In this document: piece by piece, positions 1 to 14,100 of the stretch
Numbering within the stretch: position 1 is the first letter of the stretch
How the letters are laid out: each line of letters begins with the position of its first letter
Assembly (NCBI GenBank): GCA_037074765.1
Contig: JBAMDO010000055.1
Span: 124,001-188,000, forward strand
Length of the DNA stretch: 64,000 nucleotides
Reading direction: 5' to 3'
Origin: Mansonella perstans
Lineage: Eukaryota; Nematoda; Chromadorea; Rhabditida; Onchocercidae
Translations under genes and position numbers: made by a program
The notes under the pieces: generated by a model
The model's input: only the letters and a program-made list of their open reading frames with translations
What the model was told of the DNA's origin: nothing
Database searches by the model: none

Positions 1-683
1 TAAGTATAAGCTAGTCTATTGTACTGGAATTCACTGAGATGTGAAGTATAAGGTTAGTCTAATTAATTTTTCTTCAGTACTAATAATTTTTACTGCAGTT
101 TACTAGAATTGTAATAAGTTCTGGAATATTCTTTCTCTTAAAATATTCTTAAAATACCTATAGATAATTTATTTTTGAAATATTCATATTTGAATACAAA
201 GTTTGACCCTTAATTTGATCAAAATGATTAATGAACTGATCTGATAGATTGTAATTTCAGCATGGCATAAAGCAATTCTTTTTTTCATTCTCTTCTCGCA
301 ATTCCTTGCATTTACTTCATTATGTACCGGAATTTGTATACCACGCTTTCGTCCTACTGCATTTATTTTCACCCTTTCACTTTTTTTTGCTTGTAAGCTT
401 TTTTTTTTGTTTAAATTTCATTTAAATTTCACATTTACTTTTTCAAAATATCCTAAAATGGATTCGAACTAGTTTTATACTTCAATTTAAGTTGATTTAA
501 AATTTATTCTAAGCTATTAAATGACACATTATTATATATTTTGAATTATAATCACTGTATTTTGGAAAGCTTGGAAAAATGCGTAAAATTAACCAGAATA
601 TTGAAAAATATTGAAAAAAAAGTGAATGATTTGAATTTATATAAAAATTAATTATTATTTTTATTGAATTTTAATTATCATAG
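1..683. other. AT-rich sequence, intron or flank of the Clc-like gene
   Basis: No exon was recognised here. It ends at the acceptor before the first visible Clc-like exon. Earlier exons of that gene are expected upstream, outside the window or undetected here, so most of this stretch is probably intron. Confidence 0.5.
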
Positions 684-1950
684 TACTATGTTCATTGATT
701 GCTGATGGCGTTTTCTTCCTGGCAGCAAACAGAGTGGACAATCGTTTTGTACAAGGAATGGTTGGCAGCTATGAAGTTAGTTTTAAATCATTCCTTAATA
801 TATCCAAAGTGAACCATTAAATTTTACTGTTGATACTGATGAAATTTCATAAAAATTTTATTTAGATTGAGTTTTTTCAAAATTTTAAATCTGTATATAA
901 AACTTGAAATCCTTTTGAAGGAAAAAACAGAGAATTACACCTTCTAAATAATAAAAAAACCATTATAACTTACTTATTGCATTTTCATTATTTCTGTATT
1001 TCAAAATTTCCAATTAAATTCTTTTATTTCTCAAAATTTGCTATCAAATTTTAATATTCAACTTCTTTATATTTTAGCAACGGATCGGTTATGCATTTTA
1101 TGTGCATCTGTTCGGTACGCTATGTTGGATAGTTGCTTTTATATTCGCTCTACTAACCACCTATAAATTTTTCACGGAAAAATATTCTGCGCGGTGAGAA
1201 TTTCTTTGCATCCAGGAAAATTCTGTACAATTGTTATCAATGATATCTCGATGATATCACTTGTCAAACTGATTTTGAAGTAGATATTTCTTGATGGAAA
1301 AAATTTATTCAAATTTTCATTTTTATTTGAAATTAAGTTTATTTAAAGAAATTTTTTTTATTTCTATTTTTTCTCATTATCTTATTAATTTCCTGTGCAA
1401 GTAGAAAACATAGTTGAAGCAAACTCTAATATAAAATCAATATTTTTCAAAAATTACCCTTTATTTGATATTTTTTTAATTGCCTTTAATTGCCTTATTA
1501 TCATATTTTAAGAGTTAAAAAAGATCATTTTTCCATATCACATCGTTAGCATTTAATTAAAATAGAATGCCATATTAATCCACTGAGATTATCATCGAAT
1601 ATTATCCTGAAAGAAGATCTATGCTTGAGTTATTGATTCAACTAATATTTTTTGCATCTTTCATGTAAAACGAATTTGAATTTTCTTTCCAGTTTGCTTT
1701 TTCCACAACTTTAATATAGAATTTAACTGAATAACTTGTTATTTGCAGGATTTCAGAATTAGGAATGATCATCACTGATCAGAAGTTTAGTATTTCCAGG
1801 AAACCTGATCAAATACCTATCTTCAGTTCTGGTTCACGTTTTCGTTCCGAAGCTGAACCACCGCTTTTGGAAAAGTACAATGTGGTACCATCCAGACAAT
1901 CACCAGTAACATATGTTCGTGAACATGCATATCGAGTTACAAGCGCTTAA
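684..1950 (+). CDS. Clc-like membrane protein, 3' part only
   Basis: Three exons join in frame: 684-775, 1078-1193 and 1749-1950 (TAA). The first enters in phase 1 after an AG acceptor, so the 5' end of the gene is missing from the window. The product is the C-terminal part of a nematode Clc-like protein, a four-helix membrane family related to claudins and stargazin. Exon 1 reads a hydrophobic helix followed by NRVDNRFVQGMVGSYEQRIGY across the first junction. Exon 2 adds the last helix (FGTLCWIVAFIFALLTTY). Exon 3 is a cytoplasmic tail of about 65 residues rich in Ser, Arg and Pro. All introns are GT-AG (302 and 555 bp). The family role is poorly known; a junctional or channel-accessory role is inference from the claudin-like fold. 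The family call is from recognised pattern, not a search. Confidence 0.8.
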
Positions 1951-4900
1951 CTGATATCAATTGTGCTCATATGATTTCAATGAATCATAACTAGGCTGTA
2001 TGTTAAATCCATAACTCAACAAATCCATATCCATAGCTGAATTTGGACAACTTTGGATTCACATCATTGGCTGGTTGGATTCGATTTTCTTGACACCATT
2101 ATAAATTTTCTGCTCGATTTTCCTGCATCTTTAACCAATTTCATACTTAATTCATTTTTTGACATATATTCATCAAAAACTTTTGCTAATTTAATTTGCC
2201 TCAGTTTGAAAAGTCTGAAGTGCTAATTGCTTAATTATCCTCATGTTTCACAATCAATCAGTAATATTCATTTGGGCTTGTTGATTTTCACCTATCATTA
2301 TCAATTACTGTCTTATAATGCTCATTTTTATGCATTTGAAATTTCATTTTTATTTCTCAACTGGTATACAATTTAATTTAACGGTTGAAAAAATGTCTGA
2401 AAAATTTTTCTTCAATTATTCAATTCTATTTACTCCAAAGTTTTTGTGAAAAATTAAATCTTAATTAGTATTATTTCTTTGTCATGAATAGACACAATGC
2501 CATGATTATTCAAGAATATTACAAGTTTAAATTAGTTTGGCTCTTTTTTTTCTATCAGAGGGTCGATACTTTAGGCACTTTTATCTTTGTTGCCATTGAA
2601 ATATTTCTATTTGATTTGAAAGGTATATTTTCAAATGTTGCCAGTAATTGATGAAATATTAATTACATATTTTACATTCATTTTTCTACTCACATCGATC
2701 TCCATTTTTGTGAAGTATTTTTTCGCAAAATTAAAAAAAAATTTCAATTAGCAAAAATTCAATTCTTTCTGTTTTTCAATTATTTTCCACCTTAAAATAA
2801 TTTTTGTAAAATTTCCAATCAGTAATTTTTTCTTCCTTTCATTTTACAAAAATAAAAAGAAAAATAGGAAAGAAGTGATTCTTATTTGTCCACATTATAA
2901 TTTTTTTTTTTTGGAATTTTGAAGCAGTTGCTTAATTTGATTTAAATTTCAATTGAAATCATTTTGTTTGAAATTTCTATTTGCCATGGTCATCATTAAG
3001 GGTTCAATTGATCTTCCACTACTCATCTTCATCAAAATAATAAAAATAGTCCATGCCAAATGTTTGCGCTCTATTATATGCCTATTCATTATTGCTAATG
3101 AACAACGATGACTCATCGAAAATTCTAGGATTTAATTGTATTTAATGAAAACATGAAATCTCATTTCTTTTTTGTGCCACCAAAAAAAAGAAGAAGTTTG
3201 TAGAAAAGTTAAAAACAGAAAAAGAAATTTAAGAAGCTTTCAAAAATCACACAAATGTTGTTGAATATTGATTTCTTGCTAATTACTTACACTCATTCAA
3301 CTTTGTCAATTGTTCAATTATGCTTGAGTGGAAATTTTCATTAAAGAAAATAGCATGAATGGCTTAAAATTTTATGTCGTCAAACAACTGAAATAAAATA
3401 ACGAATCATTGAAATTTTGAAAAAAAAAAAAAAAAAAAAACCAAATATTAAATGAATTTTTTGCAATAAAACTTTTGAATTTAACTTGTGAAGTTTTAAA
3501 AGAAAGAAAGCAAGGAATGAGAGATAGAGAGGGTGACAGCAAGAATAGAGTTTAAAAATTCATTCATTTAGTATTTATTTATTTTTTTTTCTTGAATCAC
3601 TGAATTATTTCATGTTACTGAGCTATTTTTGATCTAATTCACTCATCTGATCAATTCATTCAGGCAAGATTTCTTAAAAAGTATGCTTTGATATTAGTAT
3701 ATATCAAATTGCTAAATGTTTCATGACATCTGATATGATTGTCTTTGTTTCGTTTTTTTTTCCTTCCGAGTAATGTAAGTTGCATTACTTTTAAATTTAC
3801 GGATATTAATTTAAATTTCCACGCATTATCCATTTACTTGAACTTCAACTTTTGAATTGTATTTCGTAGCTAAAAATATAAATTGTAAATTGAATAAAGA
3901 ATTTCTGAAAATCAATACTTTCGCCAGCAAATATTTCAAGTTTTGCAGCAAATAGAAAAATTTGAATTTTCCTTCCAATCAATTTGTTCATTTAATTAAT
4001 AAATTTCAAAGCGGTAAAATTCGTTTTGTAATTAACGAATTTGAAATGTTTCTGTTTTGTTTACATTAAAATTTTATGCGTGTAAGTTTATAATGAAATT
4101 GATTATTTATGCTTCCATTTATCGAATTGTATATTTTTGTTTTTTATGGAAAAAGAAAAATGAAATTAGAGGAATTTTGTCATCAAATTCCAATTTTTTC
4201 TAGTGAAACTTCAGCTGAAAGTTAAATTTCAATTTTTTAACTGTTCCAGTTGAAAATTGAAAGGTTCTTTTTCCCCAGTTGAACATAACTATGAAATATG
4301 AAATTATTTTTTGATGAAATGAAATAGAAAGCTTTACAATTTTCCAGTTAATGCTTTTTTAAAAAAGATTACTAATGCATGATTACTTCGATGATTGTGA
4401 ATAGTATTGAGTAATAATGTGTAAAATTTCCCACTTATCTGCACTTTTTTCAATCAAATATATGAAGAAATAAATGGTCAGAAAATGGTCATAGAACGAC
4501 TGAAATTCAATGATTCGTTTACTTTTATTTTTTAAATGAAAATTGCACCACTGTCCATCTTATTATTATAATTTTATTCAATAAGATTTTTCAATAATTT
4601 CATCAATTCAATAACAGGGATAAAGTATGCAAGATTAACTCTTACTTTCACCTAAACAATTAATGAAACTTTGTGAGGATATGTTTCAGGACAATTGATT
4701 AATTCATTGATTACCAAATTGATCGCAAAAGCCAGATTATGATTTCAGCTATTATTATTTATTATTATTCCACAATAATTTCTTAATTGTCCTAGGCAGG
4801 TTAATTACTGTTAATAGAGGCAAAAAAAGATAAGCCACTTTTCTGAACTGACGTCAGTTATTTTCCAATATATACTAGTTACTAAAACGATAAGGCTATA

Positions 4901-7900
4901 TTTAAAATCTTAAAATTCGAAATATTACATTTTTTTTTTATTTTTATTTCACAACGTACACTTTTTACTTTTATATTAACTTTTCATGCAATCACAAATT
5001 TTTCAATGAAAGATTAATCTTTTTTTCTCCAAACAAATTGCTTTTAATCTCTCAATACCTCAATATATTACTTTTTTTCATCGTAATTTCTCATAGAGTA
5101 CCAGAATATATATCCATTTCAATGTAGCTTATTAACAACGAATCGATCCTGAAACATCGAACGTCCCAGTGGAATTTTTAAGATCAATAAACAAATGCTT
5201 TGAAAAATGATGACAAATTTTCAGAATCCGATGCATAAATGAAGTAAACATTAGGGATTGTTGCTAATTTAGCTAAGTTGTATCATTTGATGGAATGAGT
5301 GAAATGCTTTTACTGATAAGGGAATTTCTTGCCAAATTGTCCAAAAGTGTTATTTCATTCATTTGCTATAATTAGTGTTTGAACGAAATTTTTAACAAAA
5401 TTAGCCATTGATGAACTATGATCACTTCTCATTATGATTAAAAAATTCTGAAAAGTTTAGCAATTATTTTATTTAAAGAAAAAATTCACTTCTTCATTTT
5501 CATGAGAACTGAGGTAGAAAGTTTGAAAATGACATAAATGAAAAAAAAACAAAAGCATCACTTTAACTGAGTTTTATTTTTTTCCTGCACTCTTAAGCAA
5601 AATATCATTATCTTAAAAAAGCTTTCAAGCAAGAAAACCGCATCTATTTTCAGATAGCACTGAATATTCATCACAATAACAATTTGATTTAGCTGTAAGT
5701 CCAATTTTATTGTCACCCACTGATTGATAACCTTCTTCTATTAATACTTCAATAAATTTCCAATATTTTAAAAAATTCGCATTTTAATCATTTCACGAGG
5801 CCATGATTTGCTATTTGTTTAAGTCACAAAGTAAGAACTAAATTCGCAATTGACTAATTGAAACTGACCTAACTCGGTGATGTAACAAGGCCTCCTGATA
5901 GCTGCTATGCTATTTTTGAAAATTAAATTTTTATAAAAATTTAAAAAATTCATTTCACAAAAACTTCTTCAGAAATCATAATATTACATGTTTCACTAAA
6001 TTTCTCACATTTAACAATTATTTCACAGAAAATGCTTTTTGCAAGTACACTTTACGTATCGTTTAATGAAAATTTGAATTCTTTCTTCTGTAATTAAATA
6101 AAGTCCGTTGCAATTAAAATGGTGTTTGGAGTAAAAATTTTAACCACAGATCATGATAAGTTAAAGTAGTGTTCTAAAACAGAAAGGTTATTTTAAGTCA
6201 TCAAAATTGAATGTTCAAATAATTGCTCAAATAAGCTGCTTGTTAATTATTTCTCAAATTTCTACAAGCTTTCAGGATTTCAAACTTCTTGTGAGATTTT
6301 TTTAGCTAATGAAATTTATGAATTTAGAAAATAAAATGAATAAATTATTTCATAAAATGAATAAATTTAGAGAATAAAATGAAAATAAAATGAATAAAAA
6401 ATTAGCACACATTATTAGAAGCGTGCCGCATTTCTTCATAGACGCTATATACTTACATGCATTATTTATTAAGGAACATTCAGTTAGTTCCTTGAATGCA
6501 TCTGCTAATTGATTTAATATAATCGAGAAATATTTGAGAAGTTGAACTTTAAAATCTTTTATTGGTAAAAAATAAGAAAGCTGTACAAAAGTAAGTATTC
6601 AAGTCACGTGTGAATTAACTTATCGCATTGAATTTTAACGATAAATTTAATAAGGATAAGTTGTGCAATAAATCTGAAAATTTCATGGTTAATCATAAAT
6701 AAAAGTTATCATTTCTATTGCTAATCTTCAATAATCTCTGAAAGTTTTTTTCTTTTAATTTTAAAATAAATCAGTTTAACAAATGTCACATTCATTTGAC
6801 TCTTCAATTCACTTTGCATTCATTTAACTGATTTGAACTGTCTTTGACATTTTATTATGCAATTTGATCATTTGAATTTCGATTATTTGCTTTAATTCTT
6901 CGCAAAAAGAAGACAGAAAAGAACCTAAGATTACATTTGTATCAAACAGGTCGACATTAAAATATGGAAATTTTAAAATTTTATTAATTTCAAATTAAAC
7001 TTAGTTGGAATCTTTTTTTTGCTTGCGCATAAATGTAATGTTTCAAGTGTGAAATATTGAAACAATGTGCACCATTTGCTTTATCAAATATTATCAGAAG
7101 AACTAATTGATTTATAAAAAAAAAACTAGCTACTCTATTAAATTGTTTTATCAAAAAATTGATAAACACAGAAAATAAACTGAAAGTTATTGAAAATAAA
7201 TCAAATAATTTAAAAAAAAAAAAAAAAGAATACCAAGTATATTAATTGAAACTGAGTTCTAGAAAAGGCTATCTTTAAATTTTACTTCCGGAAAAAGTTT
7301 TTTCTCTTAATACAATTTTCTTAATTGAAGAGAATAGAAATATGATGATTACATTCTATAATTCAAGTACTTCAATTTCTTCTCGATCACGCAACTTTTC
7401 TTTTAATTTGTTTCTCATCCAATTTCCTTTCTATTTCCTGACAAAATTATTTCATCAATGCATCAAAGTTCAATCAATTCTTCGTCTTCTTCTTCCTTCC
7501 AATTTCAACTTTTCGTAGTCAAAAAAAAAATCGATAATTTGAAATTATTGTATAACAATAGGACAATATGAAATCGTAACTTGATATCAATACAAAGGCT
7601 ATAACGATAGGCTATTATTCCTTCTGCTATGTTCGTTTCACAAATAGGCGTGGTTAATTATCAATCAAAGCCTAAGGCATATGACATACAATGGTGACTT
7701 GTCTACTTACGAAAACAGTTGGCTTTGTCATTTGAGGATTTTATAATCCGTTCCATAAGTGATTCTCGGGATTTATCAGCTTTGTTTTTTCATTTACATA
7801 TTTTGTTCAAATATCTCCTGTATCCTGTATTACTGCTACTATCGCTGCAATAGATATTATCGATTTTCATAACTGATTGTAGATATTTGATGAAAAAATT

Positions 7901-8120
7901 GTTTCATGGAATATTTTCAGGACGATCTTTTTTTTTCAATGATATTATTCAGTGTCATTGTCCCAGTCAATTATCTTTCTTAATTAATCATTCGCGGAAT
8001 AAATAAATCCACTGCTCGTCAATCTTCCGAACTCTGCTTGCTCGAAATTTTAATTTCTTCGAATTTTTTAATTGTTAAAGAAAAAAAGAAGAAGAATTGT
8101 AAATTCTGATATATTCATTG
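1951..8120. other. Intergenic DNA, about 6.2 kb
   Basis: AT-rich with many A and T homopolymers, for example an A run near 3420-3440. No exon with good splice signals was seen on either strand. It holds the 3' flank of the Clc-like gene and the promoter of the chloride channel gene. Around 6320-6400 there is a short degenerate repeat built on aaaataaaatgaataaa. The part just upstream of the channel gene (about 7560-7800) is slightly richer in G and C and is a reasonable place to look for promoter elements, but no specific site can be named. Confidence 0.6.
6320..6400. repeat. Short degenerate AT-rich tandem repeat
   Basis: Several imperfect copies of a motif like aaaataaaatgaataaa lie side by side. 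This is simple-sequence DNA with no apparent function. Confidence 0.5.
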
Positions 8121-11100
8121 ATGGATTTTTATATAATTATGTTTGCTGCCTGGTCAATGGTTATTGAAAACATTGTAATAACTGCCGATGATGGCGATTA
8201 TGAATATTTGGATAATGATTTGGATGAGAATCAGAAGCCGCCTGATATCTTCTGGGGCGATATTCTGTATGAGGAGGAGCGGAAGGAAAAAAATGATTCA
8301 GATGAAAAGAACAACAAAATGCAACAGCGTAACTGTAGCACTGACACTGTGATAATTGATAAATTGCTCAATGGTACTGATTATAACAAATATCGTCTTC
8401 CTAGTAAGTTATAATTTGTTTTTTTTCTAAATTTAAAATGTTTTTTCTTCACTTTTTAAAATAAATTTAAGGATGAGAAAATTTTTCAAATTTTTTGAAC
8501 TAACAAAAAGTTTGTCTCAATTAATTAAAGTTAAAATTTCTAAATGATTTTGTGAAAATGTGAAAAGCATTGAAGTATAAATGGCTAAAAAATGATTGCA
8601 ATAGAAAAAAAAAGTATGTTGCTAAATTATCTTTTAAAGTCATTTTTAATGTCTAAATTGTAATGATTAGTCAATAATTAATTTTTAATTTTCCATTTGA
8701 TGAGAAATTAAAAATTCAAGCAACAAATAATATTACTTTGTTTGATGCAAATTAAATTCTTCAGCAAAATTTTTCAAATATTTCAAATTATTTTTTTAAC
8801 TAAATTTTGAAAGGTTTTCGATTTATTTACTTTAAAAACAATTCCAATCACCTCGTGTAATTAAGCAAATTACGAGTTTTATTTGATGCTCGATATGAAT
8901 GGTCTGTTCTCGATGATCGTAAAAATCATTTGAAACAGGTTAAGAGAGATTGCTAGAAAATGAAAGAGAGAGAATGATCAGATTCTATTGGTAGAATTGA
9001 AATGCTATCAGCAAGCATTAAATAAATGAATCTCTTCTATTAATTAAACTAAGTTGATAGTGCTTGAAATAGCAATTTCAGTTCAAGAGGATTAAAAATC
9101 ATTTAACAGTGACTCATCTTAAAATATATTTCCGATGTCACATCAAGAATCTTCTATACATATTTTTGTCCTAAAATATATAACGTTAAATAAATTTAGA
9201 TTTAAAATTTATAGTTTGAAAATTTTTAATTATAGAAAGATCGCAAAACAAAATAAAAGTTTGAAACGGACAACAGAGAGAATAATTTTAGTGTTATTCA
9301 TCAACTTAAGCAAAATTAATTGATGATGGAAAGTAGTTGAAAAAAAGCCTCAAGGGATCAATTTTGACATAAAGCAAACATGGATAAGTTTGTTTTTTGC
9401 TTGAATTACAAGATAAAATGTACGAGTGAAAAACTTTCCATTGCCATTTAAAAAAAAAAAAAACTAAATGTCAGTGGAAAATGTCAATCGAAATAAATTC
9501 ATTTGAATTGCTTCAAAAAAAAAAAAAAAAAAAAAATTAATGAAAAAGAAATAGAAGAAACTGCAGAACAGGAATATGTATATTTATATTTTCTGGATAG
9601 TAATATATCCACGGCGTGAGATTTAGAGTGTTTAATTTCATTTCATTTTGTTTCAGAAAGAAAATTAAAATTGAAAAAGGTAAAAAAGGAATTATAACCA
9701 TCATTTAAACTGTGACAACAAAACGCTAGTGTTAAGCACATGAAATTCAATTAAATGGCAAGTTAATAAAATTTTTATTGATTGGAAATTAATTTCCAAC
9801 TATATACAAGTAAAGCCTTGTCCTTTAACCAGATGCTAGCAGAAACAAAATTAACGAAAAAAAGCCTTGAAATGAATTTTTAGTTTTTAAATACTAAAGA
9901 TTGGAATTTAGCTTGGTAGTTCAATACCATCTAAAAACTTAATGATTAATGAAATTAAAATTTCATTTAATATACGAATCATTTTCTGTAGTAATAATGG
10001 AATCTATTCGAATTGAATTTGAAGCTTAAAAGTTTTTAAATGAAATGGAGAACTTTTAATTTAATCAATTTTATTGAATATTTTGAGCTTAAAAAAAAAC
10101 AGATTTCAAAGATTAGAACTTTTCAATTCAAATTCTTGTATTGCTGTTACACTATCGATGATAACATACGAAAAAATTTTTGAAAATTTTCATCTTTTTC
10201 TATAAATTCAAATACTTAGTTATTTTGTGTAAATCAATTCAGTGTTTAAATGAACTATTTTAGTGCTAAACATTAAAATAATTTTAACATCTGAAATAAA
10301 ATTTAGGTTGATATTAATTTGCATAATTATTTTCAATTTTATGGCGCATATAGAATTGGCATATACAAACAAATAAGGCTGTAATTAAAATTAATTGGAG
10401 TTATTTATTCTTTAAGTAATTAACTGATTAAAACAATTAACTCTAGTTAATTATAATTCATTGTTTCATGTAAAAGATTTAAATCTTTAGCTGTAAAATA
10501 ATATCTTCGGGACAAATCATGACGTCTTTTTTTTTAGTTCTTCCTTTGTCCACAATTTTGCAATATAGATTGTTCAATGTCAAAATTTGATTCTTACTGA
10601 ATATAAAATGCTCAGATATCGGAAAGTTTCTCTGTTGAACTTTAAATGACTTTATAGTAGGGACACGACTTACTGATTCCATTAAAAAAATGTTGAGTTT
10701 GTCAAACCCATCTTTGTTTTTTTCTCTCTTTTGATCTGCTAATTTAACATCTTTAAAAGCTTCTAAGAAGGCACTTAGATATAAATAATTTTCCTTCTAA
10801 ACAAGAATGGATGATGAGAATTTATTTGATATGAATTCCAAACATTTTTAATTTTTTAAATTAGGTTTGATTTTTTTGCAATAATCAAACATTCATACAA
10901 GAAGAGAAAAAAAATTGAAATAATCCTAGTTTTCCATTTCTTAAATTTTTACTCAAAAATTGTCATATTCGTATTTGTCACATATCATCATGAAAAAACA
11001 TTTTGAAATTTTTTTTTTTAAATTAAATATTAGGGCATAGGATAACCGAAAAACTAATTTAAAGTTTTAAGTGCAAAATGAAATTCCTTAGGGATATTAA

Positions 11101-14100
11101 TAATTTCTCAGGACTATTTTGCATAGTCAAAATTCTTCAGGAAAAAGTACCGTATTATTTTAAGCATAAATTTATTTTCAGCGTGAACATGCCATTCTGA
11201 CAGTTCAAATGATGTTTTATTGCAATTAATTTGTGATTGATTATTGAAATTACTTCAAGTTAATTTTTTTTACGCAAGAATCGTATATGCTTGGATTATT
11301 GATGACCTTTTATGACCTTTTTTCTGGATAAGTACAGGTATCTTGTAAGCCAGAAATCTTGTCGCAGCGTACCTTGACCGTACAGGAGAGTATTGGTAAT
11401 TGTATTTTTTGGAAGCCCTCCTGAGGGCAATGATTGGTTCACGTTAGCTTCCGTTTACTGTCAACAAGTCAGTCCAGAAATCTACTCGCACTGTACTTTA
11501 ACGACGTTTATGATAAGTTTAAAAAATAACAAAATTTTTTACTTCAAAACAGCAATTTGTTGAAAAAAAAGAAAGAATAGTGGAATATCTTAATATTTCA
11601 ATTTCATTCTTGCTATTAAAAATTTATTAACTTAGAAATAAATCAGTAATCGCTAAATTGTTATTTAAAATTTATTTAATAATTGAGTTAATAACTGTAA
11701 ATAAAAATTGAATACGTGATAATTGTACGTGTGACTTTTCAGATTGTTCATTAAATTTAGGTTGAAATTTGCAAATTCCTCCATCGGATAAGACTTATTA
11801 TATTGGCAGCATTGAATTCGATTTTTCATTGTAATAGCAGAATGAAAACTGCACGTTAACTTTCATAGGCCACTGCTCTATTTGATAATTAATTTCATTA
11901 ATTAGTCAAGAATACAAAAATACGCTTTCCACGTCCTTCGAATTTAATATTTTAAGTGTACAATTAAAATTTAATTTTTCACATCTCTCATAAACTTCTA
12001 TTCTTTCTAACACAAATTATTTTCCATGCATAATTAATTGTAATTGCACATTACATCATTTGAAAAATTTATTAATTAGAAATATAATACCGACAATTGA
12101 TGAATTAAATAGTCAATTATTAATCATTTAAAAAAAAAAATGAATCACTGCACAAATTTTTTTTCTTAATCATTGAAATTAATAAATTGAAGAAAGAAGT
12201 TTTTACGCAAATAAACAATAATAAAATTGTAAAAGCTTTGTTTTCAGTATTGTATTAATTAAGTATGAAAGAAAAAACATGCATTAAATGATTTCAAGTT
12301 TTGAAAAAAAAATTAAATATTTCATACTTATTAAATTTTTGTTTTAAATTTTATTGAAGTGTTGTGATTTTAAAATGAACTTTTCAATGTAAGTGATTTT
12401 TTCCTTGCAAAGAATAAATCAAACTACAAGTTATGAAACGTTTTCCTTTTTTGCTTTTTGTTATTTCTTTTAACATTGATTTTTGCAAGCATTTCGATAT
12501 GAAACGAAATGACATCTTTTTTTCCAATAGTTTATTTGCTTCGAAGATAGAAAAAAAAGTTGGAAAAATGATTGATTGAATGATAAAATAGTAAATTTTG
12601 ATAACTGAGCGGACAGGGACAGTTTTAAACTGATTTTATTATGTAACTTTTATATCAGTGATATCAATGATATCAAGAAATTAAAATTGAATGAAAGAAA
12701 TATGCAAAAAAAAAAAAGAAAAAACTATGCGTCATTTCTGTTTTTTTTGCGATTTCATAATTAATTGATTGCATTTATTAGTTTCAAATGAAACAGCTGT
12801 ACTTTATGTTTCACTTTTTCGTCATTTTAATGCTCTTGCAAAGATTGCTTTGAATGTTAGAAAAAAGAAAATAAAAAACTTTCCCTAACTTTTAATTGCA
12901 AAATAAAAAAATTTTCCCAGCTTTTAATTGCAAAGTAGAAAAACAAATGAAATCCAACATGCGAGATAGCAAGTTCAAAAATCGTGAAAGCTTTAAGAAC
13001 TAAAAACATTTAAAAAATTTGCTAATTTATTAAATTTAATTCAAATTCTGGTAGCAGAAAATCATTTTATAAAATTAAGTGAATCGTTATCATTGTTCAA
13101 ATTTTTGTAATAGAGATATTTTACAGTGGAAAATGGTGTTGATATTGCTGTTGAATTTTGGATAATATCAATCACATCAATCAATGAAATCACAAATGAT
13201 TTTGAGGCAAATTTCATTTTCAGTAATTAGCACTGCTAATTGTATATATTTGATTCATATAATTTTGTTGAAATTTTAGCTTTCTTTTATTTGTGTTCTT
13301 TCATTTCATTGCTCATCATTTTTACCATATCGTGTCATCTTAGCCATGATGAAAATTTTACATTCACTGAATGAATGTAAAATTTATTTAAATCGGAAAT
13401 TTCTAGAACGGTGGTAAAAAATAAACAGCAACGAAGTTTTGAAGTAACATCAAACAATAAGTGATAAAATTTAAGTTCATTTGAATTCATTTAGATGGAA
13501 ATTTATGTCAATGAAATGTGGCTTGATCCTGCTTTGAATTTCGAGCATCTAAATCCATGCAAGCAAAATTTATCTTTGAACCATCAGGTTCTAGATCGAC
13601 TCTGGACACCAAATAGCTGTTTTATCAATAGCAAAATTGCCCAAATCCACGAATCTCCTTTCAGGAATTTTTCTTTTTTGTTTTTTTAGTATTAATTTCC
13701 ATGCAAGCTCATGTTGATTTTAATCCGGAAAAGTTATTCGTTCAAAAAATAAACATATATTAATGGAAAAATAAATAAGTTTTATATCCTTATTAGTAAT
13801 AAATGAGTGGTAGTTATTGTGATATTTTAGGAACATTTTCCTGATGCTTTATTCAAATGGTACTATTTGGATTAATTACGTAAGCTTTTCTTTTTCTTTT
13901 TTTTTGATAGTATTAATAGTAATAATAAATCATTATTCAGAATCAATAAAATCATCCAGAATCAGTTCATATCGAACATTTCTTTAATTTTTAAATCCTT
14001 CCAAAAATTCCGATCCGCTAGATCAATATGAAAGAAAAAAAAAAAAGAAGCTGATATTGATGCTAATATGTTACCTGCAGCGAGTACGAGTTAAAGGACC

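Noticed and set aside
459..470. tRNA T-loop-like motif (ggattcgaac)
   Set aside because: No matching acceptor stem, anticodon arm or A box could be found on either strand nearby.
8118..8120. TTG as the start of the channel gene
   Set aside because: It is not a credible start in a nematode nuclear gene. The ATG directly after it (8121) begins the signal peptide.
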